Part shown: one piece after another, positions 27,119 through 35,178 of the stretch
How the letters are laid out: each line of letters opens with the position of its first letter
How positions within the stretch are numbered: position 1 is the first letter of the stretch
Assembly: GCF_018140925.1 (NCBI RefSeq)
Contig: NZ_CP073315.1
Location: forward strand, 372,001-436,000
Source: Psychrobacillus sp. INOP01
GTDB taxonomy: Bacteria; Bacillota; Bacilli; Bacillales_A; Planococcaceae
Direction: 5' to 3'
DNA: 64,000 bases
The notes under the pieces: model-generated
Database searches by the model: none
Told to the model about the DNA's origin: nothing
The model's input: only the letters and a program-made list of their open reading frames with translations
Program-made: the position numbers and the translations under genes

Positions 27119-27151
27119 TAAAACGTCAGAGTAGAATCAACTCTGACGTGT
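27119..27151 (-). terminator. Terminator of yqgN-yqgQ
   Basis: CACGTCAGAGTTGATTC and CTCTGACGTTTTATG on the minus strand form a 9-10 bp stem followed by a T-rich tail, just past the yqgQ stop. Confidence 0.85.
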
Positions 27152-27152
27152 T

Positions 27153-27347
27153 CTAAATTTTACTATTACTTTGTTCTTGTCTCAGTAACAAAATGGCTAT
27201 TTGAAAGTCTTTTGCCTCAATCATTTGCATTTTATATAGCTCTCTTATTTCATCTTCCATTATTTCTAAATCTGCTAGTCGATCTTTCGTATATACATAT
27301 ATACCAAATCGTTTTAAAAGTTGCATAACGTCGTATACTGAATTCAT
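27153..27347 (-). CDS. yqgQ: DUF910 protein YqgQ
   Basis: A 64-aa helical protein matching YqgQ, a small conserved Firmicutes protein thought to bind single-stranded nucleic acid. YDVMQLLKRFGIYVYTKDR and IRELYKMQMIEAKDFQIA are family features. I choose ATG 27347: AGAAGG lies nine bases upstream and B. subtilis YqgQ starts at the same point. It begins one base after the yqgN stop, so the two are coupled. The glcK gene that follows yqgQ in B. subtilis is missing. Confidence 0.85.
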   Translation of the reverse strand: MNSVYDVMQLLKRFGIYVYTKDRLADLEIMEDEIRELYKMQMIEAKDFQIAILLLRQEQSNSKI

Positions 27348-27348
27348 A

Positions 27349-27933
27349 CTATTCATCCTTCTCGCGAATCTGTTTGCACAAAAAAATTTCGTTCGGTGTA
27401 ATGATTTTATCTACAGGTAAATCAAATACATCATATTCAACGTTTTTCACCACTTGAATATCAAATGCCAATGACAGTGTGTCTCCCTTAAAATTCGTTA
27501 AGAAACGGTCATAATAGCCTCCACCATATCCTATCCGGTATCCCGTTTCGCTATATACAATCCCAGGAACGACTAGTATATCAATCTCCTGAGGAATGAT
27601 CGCTTTAGACGTAAGAGGATTAGGTTCAAGTAAGTGCATATAAACGCGTTCTAATTGGTCAAAATTTTGGATTTGGTAGAATATCATTGATCTATCCAAA
27701 GGTGAACATTTAGGAACAACAACATTTATTCCCATGCTCCATAATTGTTTTATTATACTCCATGTATCCACTTCAGGGAAGCTAGATATTGTTAATCCGA
27801 TAGTGGAAGCGTCTAAAACTGCTATTTGTCGTAAAAACTTTTCTTCAATTTGTTTTGAGTAATTATTATATGTAACCTCATCTAAAGATGTTAACTGCTT
27901 TCTCATAGCGTTTCTCATAATTTTCTTTGTCAT
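27349..27933 (-). CDS. yqgN: 5-formyltetrahydrofolate cyclo-ligase
   Basis: A 194-aa enzyme converting 5-formyl-THF to 5,10-methenyl-THF with ATP, clearing an inhibitor of glycine/serine one-carbon enzymes. The ATP and phosphate loop GYGGGYYDRFL is diagnostic, and VVPGIVYSETGYRIG precedes it. The start is ATG 27933 with GGAGG seven bases upstream; a frame start six codons earlier would include that site in the coding region. Confidence 0.93.
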   Translation of the reverse strand: MTKKIMRNAMRKQLTSLDEVTYNNYSKQIEEKFLRQIAVLDASTIGLTISSFPEVDTWSIIKQLWSMGINVVVPKCSPLDRSMIFYQIQNFDQLERVYMHLLEPNPLTSKAIIPQEIDILVVPGIVYSETGYRIGYGGGYYDRFLTNFKGDTLSLAFDIQVVKNVEYDVFDLPVDKIITPNEIFLCKQIREKDE

Positions 27934-27954
27934 TGTTATACCTCCAAACAATAG

Positions 27955-27987
27955 AAAAAAACCAAAACCATACTAGGTTTTGGTTTA
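27955..27987 (-). terminator. Terminator of rpmG
   Basis: On the minus strand AAACCAAAACCTAG and TATGGTTTTGGTTT pair and are followed by a T run, six bases after the rpmG stop. Confidence 0.88.
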
Positions 27988-27992
27988 GGTTA

Positions 27993-28142
27993 TTATTTAG
28001 TTTCTCTATGAAGAGTCATTTTCTTATCACGTGAGCAATACTTTTTAAGTTCAAGACGTTCTGGATTGTTACGCTTGTTTTTCTTAGAAATATAGTTGCG
28101 CTCTCCGCAATCTGTACAAGCTAATGTAATATTAACGCGCAT
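27993..28142 (-). CDS. rpmG: 50S ribosomal protein L33
   Basis: A 49-aa protein: [19 protein letters not shown] at the start and [20 protein letters not shown] in the middle are standard L33. It has one CxxC pair and a single third Cys (KKYCSRDK), so the second CxxC of the classic zinc-binding form is incomplete. GGAGGGACAACC precedes the ATG. It forms a one-gene unit with its own terminator. Confidence 0.95.
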   Translation of the reverse strand: MRVNITLACTDCGERNYISKKNKRNNPERLELKKYCSRDKKMTLHRETK

Positions 28143-28316
28143 GGTTGTCCCTCCCACTCTTTGTCAGGATTAAATATAAAACTTGAGCATGATTTATACG
28201 ACTAACCAATTATAGCATATATCCAAATAAAATCTACTATTAATACAGGAAATTATTCAATTTTTTTTCGGATATGGTAGTATGAGTATAGGAATATAAC
28301 AATAGAGGTGAATACT

Positions 28317-28667
28317 ATGGACTTTTCCATCATTATAATGTTTATTGGAGTTGTATTAATAACAATTTCTTTTTTCTTCAAGGACTCCTCCAAAAAAATG
28401 GAGTCGGAATTAGAAGACCTATCGTTCACGGTTTATCAAGAAACGAACGCTATCAAGCGAAGACTTAAAGTAGTAGAGGAAGAACTACTTATCGAATCTT
28501 CAAAAGTCTCTATACCGGTTAAAAAACAAACGAAGCACGTCATCCATGATATTATAAAAAATCAAGTGCTGGAATTGCATAAACAAGGTTATTCGTTAAA
28601 AGAAATTAGTGACCGTTCCTCTTTAACCATTGATGAAATAAAATACGTAATTGGTGGTGGAAAGTGA
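28317..28667 (+). CDS. Small membrane protein with coiled coil and HTH-like tail
   Basis: A 116-aa protein with an N-terminal membrane helix (IIIMFIGVVLITISFFF), a charged helical stretch suited to a coiled coil (about 30-65), and a C-terminal segment that reads like a helix-turn-helix (VLELHKQGYSLKEISDRSSLTIDEIKYVIG). The layout resembles DUF6115 or SwrB-type proteins of Bacillales; I am not certain which. The start is ATG 28317 with AGAGGTG upstream. It abuts the next gene (stop and start share a base). Confidence 0.7.
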   Translation: MDFSIIIMFIGVVLITISFFFKDSSKKMESELEDLSFTVYQETNAIKRRLKVVEEELLIESSKVSIPVKKQTKHVIHDIIKNQVLELHKQGYSLKEISDRSSLTIDEIKYVIGGGK

Positions 28668-29137
28668 TGAATAAGACTATTCGGAATATAGGAATTGGCT
28701 TATTTCTTGCTGGAGCAGCATTTCAAATAGAAGGATTCGTCGTAAAAGAAGATATTACTTCTACAAGCGCAATAACTAAGGATGCTTATGATCAAGCTCA
28801 ACAGGAACTTTCAGATGTAAAAAAACAACTAGCAGCGCTACAACTAGATTTGAATAATGCACAACAAGTCAAAACAAGTGCACCAGAAGAAACTATTGTA
28901 ACCGAACCAACTTCTGAACATACTCCATCTGAAGCATCGATGACTCTCTCCATTCAAATAGGTATGACATCCTCGGAGATTAGTGCAAAATTAGAAGATG
29001 CTGGTATTATACTAAATAAAGTGGATTTGGATAATTATTTTTCTGATCAAGAATTAGCAGGACGCATTCAAGTAGGAAACTACGAGGTTAACTCCTCCAT
29101 GTCTTTAAAACAAATTGCTGAAACTATCACTCGCTAA
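28667..29137 (+). CDS. MltG/YceG-like N-terminal domain protein
   Basis: A 156-aa protein: one membrane helix at the N-terminus, a coiled-coil stretch (YDQAQQELSDVKKQLAALQ), a Glu/Thr/Pro-rich linker, and a C-terminal domain, IQIGMTSSEISAKLEDAGII then GRIQVGNYEVNSSMSLKQIA. That last part looks like the LysM-like substrate domain of MltG transglycosylases without the catalytic domain. A cell-wall role is inferred. The ATG at 28667 overlaps the stop of the previous gene. Confidence 0.7.
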   Translation: MNKTIRNIGIGLFLAGAAFQIEGFVVKEDITSTSAITKDAYDQAQQELSDVKKQLAALQLDLNNAQQVKTSAPEETIVTEPTSEHTPSEASMTLSIQIGMTSSEISAKLEDAGIILNKVDLDNYFSDQELAGRIQVGNYEVNSSMSLKQIAETITR

Positions 29138-29159
29138 AAATGCGCACGGCGCCAATATA

Positions 29160-29345
29160 AGGTCAAAACCTATTTCTATCGTTTTCGAAGCGTTTAGGAC
29201 AGTCTAGTCGCTATATTATTACCGTAATTTTTTTGAAAGGCTGGTCGTGACTGGGGTCACGACCAGCCTTTCTTTTTTCGGTAATCTATTGGCATTTATC
29301 TGTCCGTCGCCCTTCTACAACGTTTAGAAACAAGTTAGTTCGGTT
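29160..29345 (+). repeat. Family B hairpin element, copy B1
   Basis: Nested inverted repeats. The outer pair is TTTCTATCG with the distal CGTTTAGAAA, then AGGACAG with CTGTCC, ATTACCG with CGGTAAT, and at the centre AAAGGCTGGTCGTGAC-TGGG-GTCACGACCAGCCTTT. Copies B2 (34450-34622) and B3 (53718-53892) keep this arrangement with base changes. No protein-coding frame spans it. Confidence 0.8.
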
Positions 29346-29619
29346 TTTGATAACTAGAGAAAAGCTACTTTCCTTTTCCTTGTGTAAGCTCCAGAAGATA
29401 CAATATCTGGAGCTATTTCGCTTCTTTATTGTGTAAACACTTACTATTTTCTTTATTTCCACTAGTAAAAGAAAATTGTTTGCCTTCGTCTATCATTTAA
29501 TTACAGTATTTCTACTTCATCAGCGATTTCAAATTATTTTATCTCAACATTAACTTTGGCTCATCTTCTAATCTCAGCGATATGCTTTGCCAAATCTTCA
29601 AGTGGAGTACTGCCAGCTA
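29346..29619. other. AT-rich linker of the composite repeat, copy 1
   Basis: This joins the B1 hairpin to repeat A4. It can be followed by eye in copies 2 and 3: CAGAAGATACAATATCTGG, ACACTTACTATTT, then CAGCGAT and GATATGCTTTGCC near the end. No gene is seen. It lies between the end of the MltG-like gene and the end of phoU. Confidence 0.6.
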
Positions 29620-29715
29620 TTTGATTGGAGTGCAAGGTGGCTACTCCAGCAGGAACGGCGAGAAAGTCGAGACCCCGCGGAAAGCGTCCACCTGGGACGG
29701 AAATCAGCAGTAATA
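29620..29715 (+). repeat. Dispersed repeat family A, copy A4 (short form)
   Basis: TTGATTGGAGTG, GGTGGCTACTCCAGCAGGAA, GAAAGTCGAGACCCCGCGG and GAAAGCGTCCACC then GACGGAAATCAGCAG appear in family order. The inner block of the long form is absent. It forms the right end of composite copy 1. Confidence 0.8.
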
Positions 29716-29761
29716 TAGGCTCTACGGCTCTTAGAAGCTCCATGAATAGTAGATTTCACAT

Positions 29762-29803
29762 GAAAAACGGTAGATACCTCAATTAGGTATCTACCGTTTT
29801 TCA
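29762..29803 (-). terminator. Terminator of the pst-phoU operon
   Basis: GAAAAACGGTAGATACCT and AGGTATCTACCGTTTTTC form an 18-bp perfect stem just past the phoU stop; it would work in both directions. Confidence 0.92.
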
Positions 29804-29817
29804 TTTACTATCATGTT

Positions 29818-30477
29818 TTAATTATTTAATTCGTAATGCTTACCTTTTAATAAATATAGAAGGCGTTCTGCAATATTTGTTGCATGATCTGCAGATCTCT
29901 CTAAATAACGTGACACAAATGATAATTGAGTTACCTGACTTAGATGGATAGGATTATTCACTCCTGTAGTGAGAAGTGTCCGAATAATATGCCCGTACAT
30001 TTCATCCACTTCATCATCCAATTTAGCTATACTTTTAGCTTCCTCCATATTCTCGTTCGTAAATGCATCGAGAACCTGTTTAAGCATTTTAATTGTTTTG
30101 ATGCGCATTTCTTCAAGCAAAATTATTGGCTCAATATGCTCATCTTTACCAATACGAATAGTTTCCTTTGCGATATTACAAGCATAATCACCAATTCGCT
30201 CCATATCTGCAGCAATTTTGACAAGCACCATTAATCTTCGTAAATCAGTTGCAACTGGTTGTTGTTTTGCTATTAACAAAATTACTCGATCATTCACTTC
30301 TTCTTCCATACGGTTAATATGTTCATCATTATCAAGTATGGCCAGTGCACCTTCAATATTTTTCTCAAAAAGATAACTCATAGAATTGTCTAATGTGTCA
30401 ATAGCTGTATTACTTAACTCCAGTAACAAAGACTGAACCAATTTCAGATCTGCATCGAACTTCTCTCTTCCTACCAT
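29818..30477 (-). CDS. phoU: Phosphate signalling protein PhoU
   Basis: A 219-aa protein with two three-helix PhoU domains and the metal-binding motifs DMERIGDYACNIAKE (about 90-105) and YLERSADHATNIAER near the C-terminus. It links Pst transport state to the PhoR sensor. The start is ATG 30477 preceded by GAAGGGGG; the frame is open further upstream into the pstB 3' end but without a better site. Last gene of pstSCAB-phoU. Confidence 0.95.
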   Translation of the reverse strand: MVGREKFDADLKLVQSLLLELSNTAIDTLDNSMSYLFEKNIEGALAILDNDEHINRMEEEVNDRVILLIAKQQPVATDLRRLMVLVKIAADMERIGDYACNIAKETIRIGKDEHIEPIILLEEMRIKTIKMLKQVLDAFTNENMEEAKSIAKLDDEVDEMYGHIIRTLLTTGVNNPIHLSQVTQLSFVSRYLERSADHATNIAERLLYLLKGKHYELNN

Positions 30478-30496
30478 GTTAGAATAACCCCCTTCA

Positions 30497-31297
30497 TCAT
30501 CCAAAACGACCTGATATATAATCTTCTGTCCGTTTATCTTCAGGCGTTGAAAAAATAACATCTGTCGTATCGAATTCGACAACTTCCCCATTCAAGAAAA
30601 ATGCTGTTTTATCCGAAATACGTGCAGCTTGTTGCATATTATGTGTCACGATAATGATTGAATAATCTTCTTTCAGCTCTTGTATTAATTCCTCTACTTT
30701 AAGTGTGGAAATTGGATCGAGTGCCGATGTCGGTTCATCCATTAAAATAACATCTGGTTCTATAGCAAGACATCTAGCTATACAAATACGTTGCTGCTGA
30801 CCGCCAGATAAACTATAAGCATTCGTTGTTAAACGGTCTTTCACTTCATCCCATATAGCAGCTCCACGTAAACTTTTCTCAACGATCTCGTCTAAAACCT
30901 TTTTGTTTCTTATACCGTGTATTCTCGGACCATAAGCAATATTGTCATAAATAGACTTTGGAAATGGATTAGGCTTTTGGAAAACCATCCCCACTTTCGT
31001 ACGTAGTTCCTCTACTCCGTAATTTGCATCAAAGATGTTTCGTTCACGATACAGAATTTCTCCCGATGTTTTAACTGTAGGTACTAATTCTACCATACGA
31101 TTTAACGTTTTAATATAGGTTGACTTACCACAGCCAGATGGTCCGATTATAGCAGTAACTTCATTTTCTTTAATCTTTAAATCGATATTTTTAAGTGCGT
31201 GATGATTTCCATACCATAAGTTTAACTTTTGTGTATCGTATACAATACTAGATGCTTCCTTTTGACTTGCTGACCCTTTTTCTAACAATTGTACCAT
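30497..31297 (-). CDS. pstB: Phosphate ABC transporter ATP-binding protein
   Basis: A 266-aa ABC ATPase that drives phosphate import. Walker [18 protein letters not shown], signature LSGGQQQR, Walker [17 protein letters not shown], then the switch His in VTHNMQQA. The [20 protein letters not shown] segment is typical of PstB. AGGAGGAAC lies five bases before the ATG. It starts 27 bases after pstA. Confidence 0.97.
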   Translation of the reverse strand: MVQLLEKGSASQKEASSIVYDTQKLNLWYGNHHALKNIDLKIKENEVTAIIGPSGCGKSTYIKTLNRMVELVPTVKTSGEILYRERNIFDANYGVEELRTKVGMVFQKPNPFPKSIYDNIAYGPRIHGIRNKKVLDEIVEKSLRGAAIWDEVKDRLTTNAYSLSGGQQQRICIARCLAIEPDVILMDEPTSALDPISTLKVEELIQELKEDYSIIIVTHNMQQAARISDKTAFFLNGEVVEFDTTDVIFSTPEDKRTEDYISGRFG

Positions 31298-31324
31298 TTA
31301 AGTTCCTCCTAAAATTCATCGTGT

Positions 31325-32203
31325 TTAATAGCGTTTTTGGAATTTATTTCGGATAAAGATTGCAATTGAGTTCATAATTAGCAAGAAAATCATGAGCACA
31401 AGAATTCCCGCCGATGAAACGTATTGGAAGGCCTCTTGAGGTCTTTTCGCCCAATCATAAATTTGCATCGGTAGTGCAGTGAATTGGCTTAGTAAATTAT
31501 CCGGTAGAAAGTGAACAATTACTGGAATACCAATTACTACTAAAGGTGCCGTCTCTCCTACTGCACGGGAAAGTGCTAAAATTGCGCCAGTTAAAATACC
31601 TGGTATAGCGGAGGGCAAAACAATATTAATAATGGTTTGCCACTTTGTCGCTCCCATACCATATGAAGCCTCACGCACATCTTGCGGGACAGCTCTTATT
31701 GCCTCTTGCGCCCCAACAATAATGACTGGTAGTATGAGCAAGCTCATTGTAAAGCCAGCAGCTAACACACTATTTCCGAGTGCCAAAGCCCGAACAAAAA
31801 TCGTTAAACCTAATAAACCGAACACTACAGATGGAACACCTGCTAAGTTAGAAATATTCATTCTAATAAAATCATTTAATTTATTTTTTGTAGCATATTC
31901 TTCAAGATAAATAGCTGTCCCAACACCAAGAATAATAGATACTGGTGCAACTACACACATCAACCATATAGAACCAATTAATGCTGCTTTAATACCTGCT
32001 TTTTCAGGTATACGTGAGCCGAAGTTCTGGAAAAATTCAGGTGTTAAATAACCTACTCCCTGAGAGATGATACGGTAGAAAAGCACTCCCAAAACTAATA
32101 AGGCAAATAAAGTTGCAGCAAAAAATATCGTTTTGAAAACACGGTTTACAATTAATCGTTTGTTCATTTTCTTTACAACCGCTTCATGATTCACATATCT
32201 CAT
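31325..32203 (-). CDS. pstA: Phosphate ABC transporter permease PstA
   Basis: A 292-aa permease with six membrane helices and the EAA-type coupling loop EASYGMGATKWQTIINIVLPSAIPGI. It pairs with PstC. The start is ATG 32203, one base after the pstC stop, with GGGAGGAA eight bases upstream. A frame start 14 codons earlier lies within pstC and has no site. Confidence 0.95.
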   Translation of the reverse strand: MRYVNHEAVVKKMNKRLIVNRVFKTIFFAATLFALLVLGVLFYRIISQGVGYLTPEFFQNFGSRIPEKAGIKAALIGSIWLMCVVAPVSIILGVGTAIYLEEYATKNKLNDFIRMNISNLAGVPSVVFGLLGLTIFVRALALGNSVLAAGFTMSLLILPVIIVGAQEAIRAVPQDVREASYGMGATKWQTIINIVLPSAIPGILTGAILALSRAVGETAPLVVIGIPVIVHFLPDNLLSQFTALPMQIYDWAKRPQEAFQYVSSAGILVLMIFLLIMNSIAIFIRNKFQKRY

Positions 32204-32204
32204 A

Positions 32205-33152
32205 TCAATATTCCTCCCGATACTTTTTAGAAATAACGTGAGCAAGATAGTTCATTAACAGAGTAAAGAGGAATAAAGTAAATCCAACTGCATAGATCGA
32301 GTAATAAATTGTGGTTCCATAACCCGCATCACCAGATGAAACCTGAACAATATACGCAGTCATTGTTTGGATGGATTCTGTTACATTGAAATCGAACTTT
32401 GGTGTAGAGCCACCTGCTAGAGAAACAATCATTGTTTCACCAATTGCACGAGAAACTGCTAATACTATTGAAGCCGTAATTCCTGAAAGTGCTGCTGGTA
32501 AAACTACCTTCAACGCTACTTCTAATTTGGTTGAACCCATAGCTAAAGCACCTTCGCGTATCGAATTAGGAACGGAGGACATTGCATCTTCTGATAATGA
32601 TGCAATCATTGGTAAGATCATAACTCCTACCACAATCCCAGGACTTAGTGCATTAAAGATTTTTAAATCCGGTATAAACTGTTGAAGCAAAGGCGTAACA
32701 AATGTTAGAGCAAAGAATCCATATACAATTGTAGGAACTCCCGCTAATACTTCTAAAATAGGTTTAATAATTCTTCTTGATTTATCAGAAGCATACTCAC
32801 TTAAGAAAATTGCTGATGCAATCCCAAATGGTACAGCAACTATAACTGCAATAGCAGTTACCTTTAACGTACCCGCTATCAATGGGAGTATTCCAAATAA
32901 TTGTTCTGAATTTGCAAAAGGATACCATTCTGTACCGAATAAAAAGTCTGTAACTTTTACTTCTTTAAAAAATATGAACGTTTCAACAATCAATGTTCCA
33001 ACAATTCCAAATGTCGTTAGGACAGAGACAGAAGCTATCAATAATAGGATAATCGGAATCATCTTTTCTATTAATTTCTTCTGCTTTTTGCCACTCGATT
33101 TCTGGATAAGCTCTTGTACCGAAAGCTTTTGGGCACTATGCTTTTGACTCAC
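32205..33152 (-). CDS. pstC: Phosphate ABC transporter permease PstC
   Basis: A 315-aa permease with six membrane helices and an EAA-type loop, REGALAMGSTKLEVALKVVL. Paired with PstA. The start is GTG 33152 because AAAGGGGGA lies seven bases upstream. It is separated from pstS by an 85-base gap holding a stem-loop, a layout that often lets pstS be expressed more than the permease genes. Confidence 0.95.
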   Translation of the reverse strand: MSQKHSAQKLSVQELIQKSSGKKQKKLIEKMIPIILLLIASVSVLTTFGIVGTLIVETFIFFKEVKVTDFLFGTEWYPFANSEQLFGILPLIAGTLKVTAIAVIVAVPFGIASAIFLSEYASDKSRRIIKPILEVLAGVPTIVYGFFALTFVTPLLQQFIPDLKIFNALSPGIVVGVMILPMIASLSEDAMSSVPNSIREGALAMGSTKLEVALKVVLPAALSGITASIVLAVSRAIGETMIVSLAGGSTPKFDFNVTESIQTMTAYIVQVSSGDAGYGTTIYYSIYAVGFTLFLFTLLMNYLAHVISKKYREEY

Positions 33153-33180
33153 GGTGAATCCCCCTTTTACCATAACGCAA

Positions 33181-33208
33181 GAAATGAGTAGCAGGAGCTA
33201 CCCATTCC
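33181..33208 (-). promoter_or_regulatory. Stem-loop between pstS and pstC
   Basis: On the minus strand GGAATGGGTAGC-TCCT-GCTACTCATTTC pairs over 12 bases with two mismatches. There is no T run after it, so it looks more like a 3' stabiliser or processing site for pstS mRNA than a full terminator. That role is an inference from similar pst operons. Confidence 0.65.
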
Positions 33209-33237
33209 TTACATTTTCCGTTTACCTATATAGCAAC

Positions 33238-34215
33238 TTATTTTAAACCTTCTAGAGTAGATAGACCCTTATCATACTCAGCATCTGCCAGACGAACATA
33301 TCCTACTGCTTCAGCCATATCCCCTGCATTTTCTAAAGAATATTGCATGAAGTCATATAATGCAGCATTTTCAGCAAGCGCTTTGTTACTTACATAAGTG
33401 AATAATGGACGCGAAAGTGGTGAATATTCACCAGATTCAATCGTTTCGTTATTAGGCTCAACACCCTCAATTTTAACTGCTTTTAAAGTATCTTGGTTTG
33501 CCAAGTAGTAAGCATAACCAAAGAAACCAATTGCATTTTTATCCGCTTGGACACCCTGTACTAATACGTTATCATCCTCTGATAGCGTTGCAGATTTTAC
33601 AAGATCTGCTTCATCAAGAATTACTTCATCAAAATAGTCATAAGTTCCGGAATCTGTACCAGGAGAGTAGAAGACAATTTCTTCTGCTGGCCAATCTGGA
33701 TTAATGTCAGACCATTTTTTTGTCGTTCCATCTTCAATCCACATTTTCTTTAAATCTTCTACTGTTACATCTTCAACCCAGTCATTATCTTTGCTTACTA
33801 CTACTGTTAAACCATCATTTGCAAGTTTAAATTCTGTAAAATCAATTCCTGCTGCTTCTAATTCTGCTTTCTCTTCGTCTTTAATAGGACGAGATGCATT
33901 TGAGAAATCTGTTGTACCAGCGATGAATTTTTCAAAACCTCCACCAGTTCCTGATACCCCAACAGTTACTTGAACTTTATCTTGTACTCCTGCATATTCT
34001 TCAACAAGTGCTTCCATAATTGGTGCTACTGTACTTGAACCATCACCGGAAACTTGTCCTTCTAGAACTGCTTCATCTTGAGTATCACCTGTTGCAGCTT
34101 CTTCTGTACCAGTTTCGTTCTCAACTTCGTCTGTAGTTGAATCATCTCCACAAGCTCCTAGAGCAAGTGCCGAACCAACCATTGTTGTCATCATAAAATA
34201 CTTCCAGCTTTTCAT
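33238..34215 (-). CDS. pstS: Phosphate-binding lipoprotein PstS
   Basis: A 325-aa solute-binding lipoprotein: signal peptide with lipobox LGAC (Cys about 22), an acidic Thr/Glu linker, then the periplasmic-binding fold. Phosphate-binding loops are GDGSSTVAPIME and SGTGGGFEKF, plus PGTDSGTYDYF. It delivers phosphate to PstCA. A purine-rich GGGGGA precedes the ATG. A clear Pho box lies upstream, so expression should rise under phosphate limitation. Confidence 0.96.
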   Translation of the reverse strand: MKSWKYFMMTTMVGSALALGACGDDSTTDEVENETGTEEAATGDTQDEAVLEGQVSGDGSSTVAPIMEALVEEYAGVQDKVQVTVGVSGTGGGFEKFIAGTTDFSNASRPIKDEEKAELEAAGIDFTEFKLANDGLTVVVSKDNDWVEDVTVEDLKKMWIEDGTTKKWSDINPDWPAEEIVFYSPGTDSGTYDYFDEVILDEADLVKSATLSEDDNVLVQGVQADKNAIGFFGYAYYLANQDTLKAVKIEGVEPNNETIESGEYSPLSRPLFTYVSNKALAENAALYDFMQYSLENAGDMAEAVGYVRLADAEYDKGLSTLEGLK

Positions 34216-34277
34216 CAGGTAAATCCCCCTATATGTTTTGTTTTCTTTTTCTTACAAGCTTTACTTTAAAGGTTGTA

Positions 34278-34316
34278 TATTTAGTCTGTATGAATGGAGT
34301 GTAAAGCTTTTGTAAA
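34278..34316 (-). promoter_or_regulatory. Pho box (PhoP sites) upstream of pstS
   Basis: On the minus strand four hexamers repeat every 11 bases: TTTACA (34311-34316), TTTACA (34300-34305), TTCATA (34289-34294), TAAATA (34278-34283). This fits the Bacillus PhoP consensus TT(A/T/C)ACA with 5-base spacers. The last unit is about 60 bases from the pstS start. phoPR is not in the window. Confidence 0.85.
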
Positions 34317-34449
34317 TAGAAATGGGAGTGAAGTTTGAAATTTTAGTGGAGTTTATGGAGTAATAATCATTTATATAGAAGAAAGTACAGATTTGTCCAT
34401 AGAAGGACAATTGATATTTGAAGAAGAAGAAAAGTGCATCCACACTTTA

Positions 34450-34622
34450 AAGTCAAAACCTGTTTCTATTGTTTCCGAAGTGCTATGGACAGATTTTTGC
34501 TCTATTTTTAAAAGGCTGGTCGTGACTAAGGTCAAGACCAGCATTTCTTTTTTCAATAATCTTATAGCATTTATCTGTCCGTCGCTCTTCTTCAACTATA
34601 GGTCCAAGTTTAGTAATCCTTC
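34450..34622 (+). repeat. Family B hairpin element, copy B2
   Basis: Same nested pairing as B1: TTTCTATTG at the left, then GGACAG with CTGTCC, and the core AAAGGCTGGTCGTGAC-TAAG-GTCAAGACCAGC. Loop and outer arms have changed while the core stem is mostly kept. It lies about 130 bases upstream of the Pho box of pstS. Confidence 0.78.
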
Positions 34623-34867
34623 TGGGAAGAAGGGCAGAAATTCTTCCTTACATATAAAAAAAACACCAGAAGATATAATTTCTGGCGCACCTATTTTTCT
34701 ATATTGAATACACACTTACAATTACTTTGTATTTTCACTACGTAAAAATGATGAAAATTTCAGCAGAATTTTAAAAGAAAATAGCTTACTTAATTAATCA
34801 GCGACTTTAGGATGATTATTATGTTAAATTAATTCTTTCATCTAGCGAGATGCTTCGCTAATTCTTA
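34623..34867. other. AT-rich linker of the composite repeat, copy 2
   Basis: The blocks CAGAAGATATAATTTCTGG, ACACACTTACAATTACTTTG, ATCAGCGACTTT, GAGATGCTTCGC and TGAGTACTACAC can be matched to copies 1 and 3 in the same order. No gene is seen between the pstS promoter region and the pbpA terminator. Confidence 0.6.
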
Positions 34868-35056
34868 TGGTTGAGTACTACACCCTTTTTATATTGTAGT
34901 GAAGCGTTGAGACTCCAATCAGAAAGTAGAGCCCCAGCAGGGAGCGTAGCGAACAAGCAGGCTCGGCCTTACCAGCGGTCAGCGACCTCCTGTTTCTGCA
35001 TCGCTGTGCTAGCTTCGAAACATGAAAGTGCGTTGAAACGGAAATCAGAAGTATTA
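34868..35056 (+). repeat. Dispersed repeat family A, copy A5
   Basis: GAGACTCCAATCAG, GTAGAGCCCCAGCAGGGAGC, AGCGAACAAGCAGGCTCGGC, then GAAACGGAAATCAGAAGTATTA. It is more diverged than A4 and has its own inner segment. It is the right end of composite copy 2. Confidence 0.65.
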
Positions 35057-35127
35057 TTAAATAGAACTTATCCTTTAAAAAACTGGATATCTGAATCCAA
35101 GGCACAAAATTTTATACTTTCATAAAT

Positions 35128-35160
35128 AAAAGGGAAGTGATCGACTCACTTCCCTTTTGT
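35128..35160 (-). terminator. Terminator of pbpA
   Basis: AAAAGGGAAGTGA-TCGA-CTCACTTCCCTTTT is a near-perfect 14-bp hairpin about 20 bases past the pbpA stop. Confidence 0.92.
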
Positions 35161-35178
35161 TCTCTATTATTAGCTTAA

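Noticed and set aside
29561-29804. Two minus-strand frames of 60-68 codons in the phoU downstream region
   Set aside because: They lie in repeat A4 and its flanks; arginine/serine-rich translations come from the GC-rich repeat.
34261-34707. Short frames upstream of pstS
   Set aside because: They overlap the Pho box and repeat B2 and lack ribosome sites.
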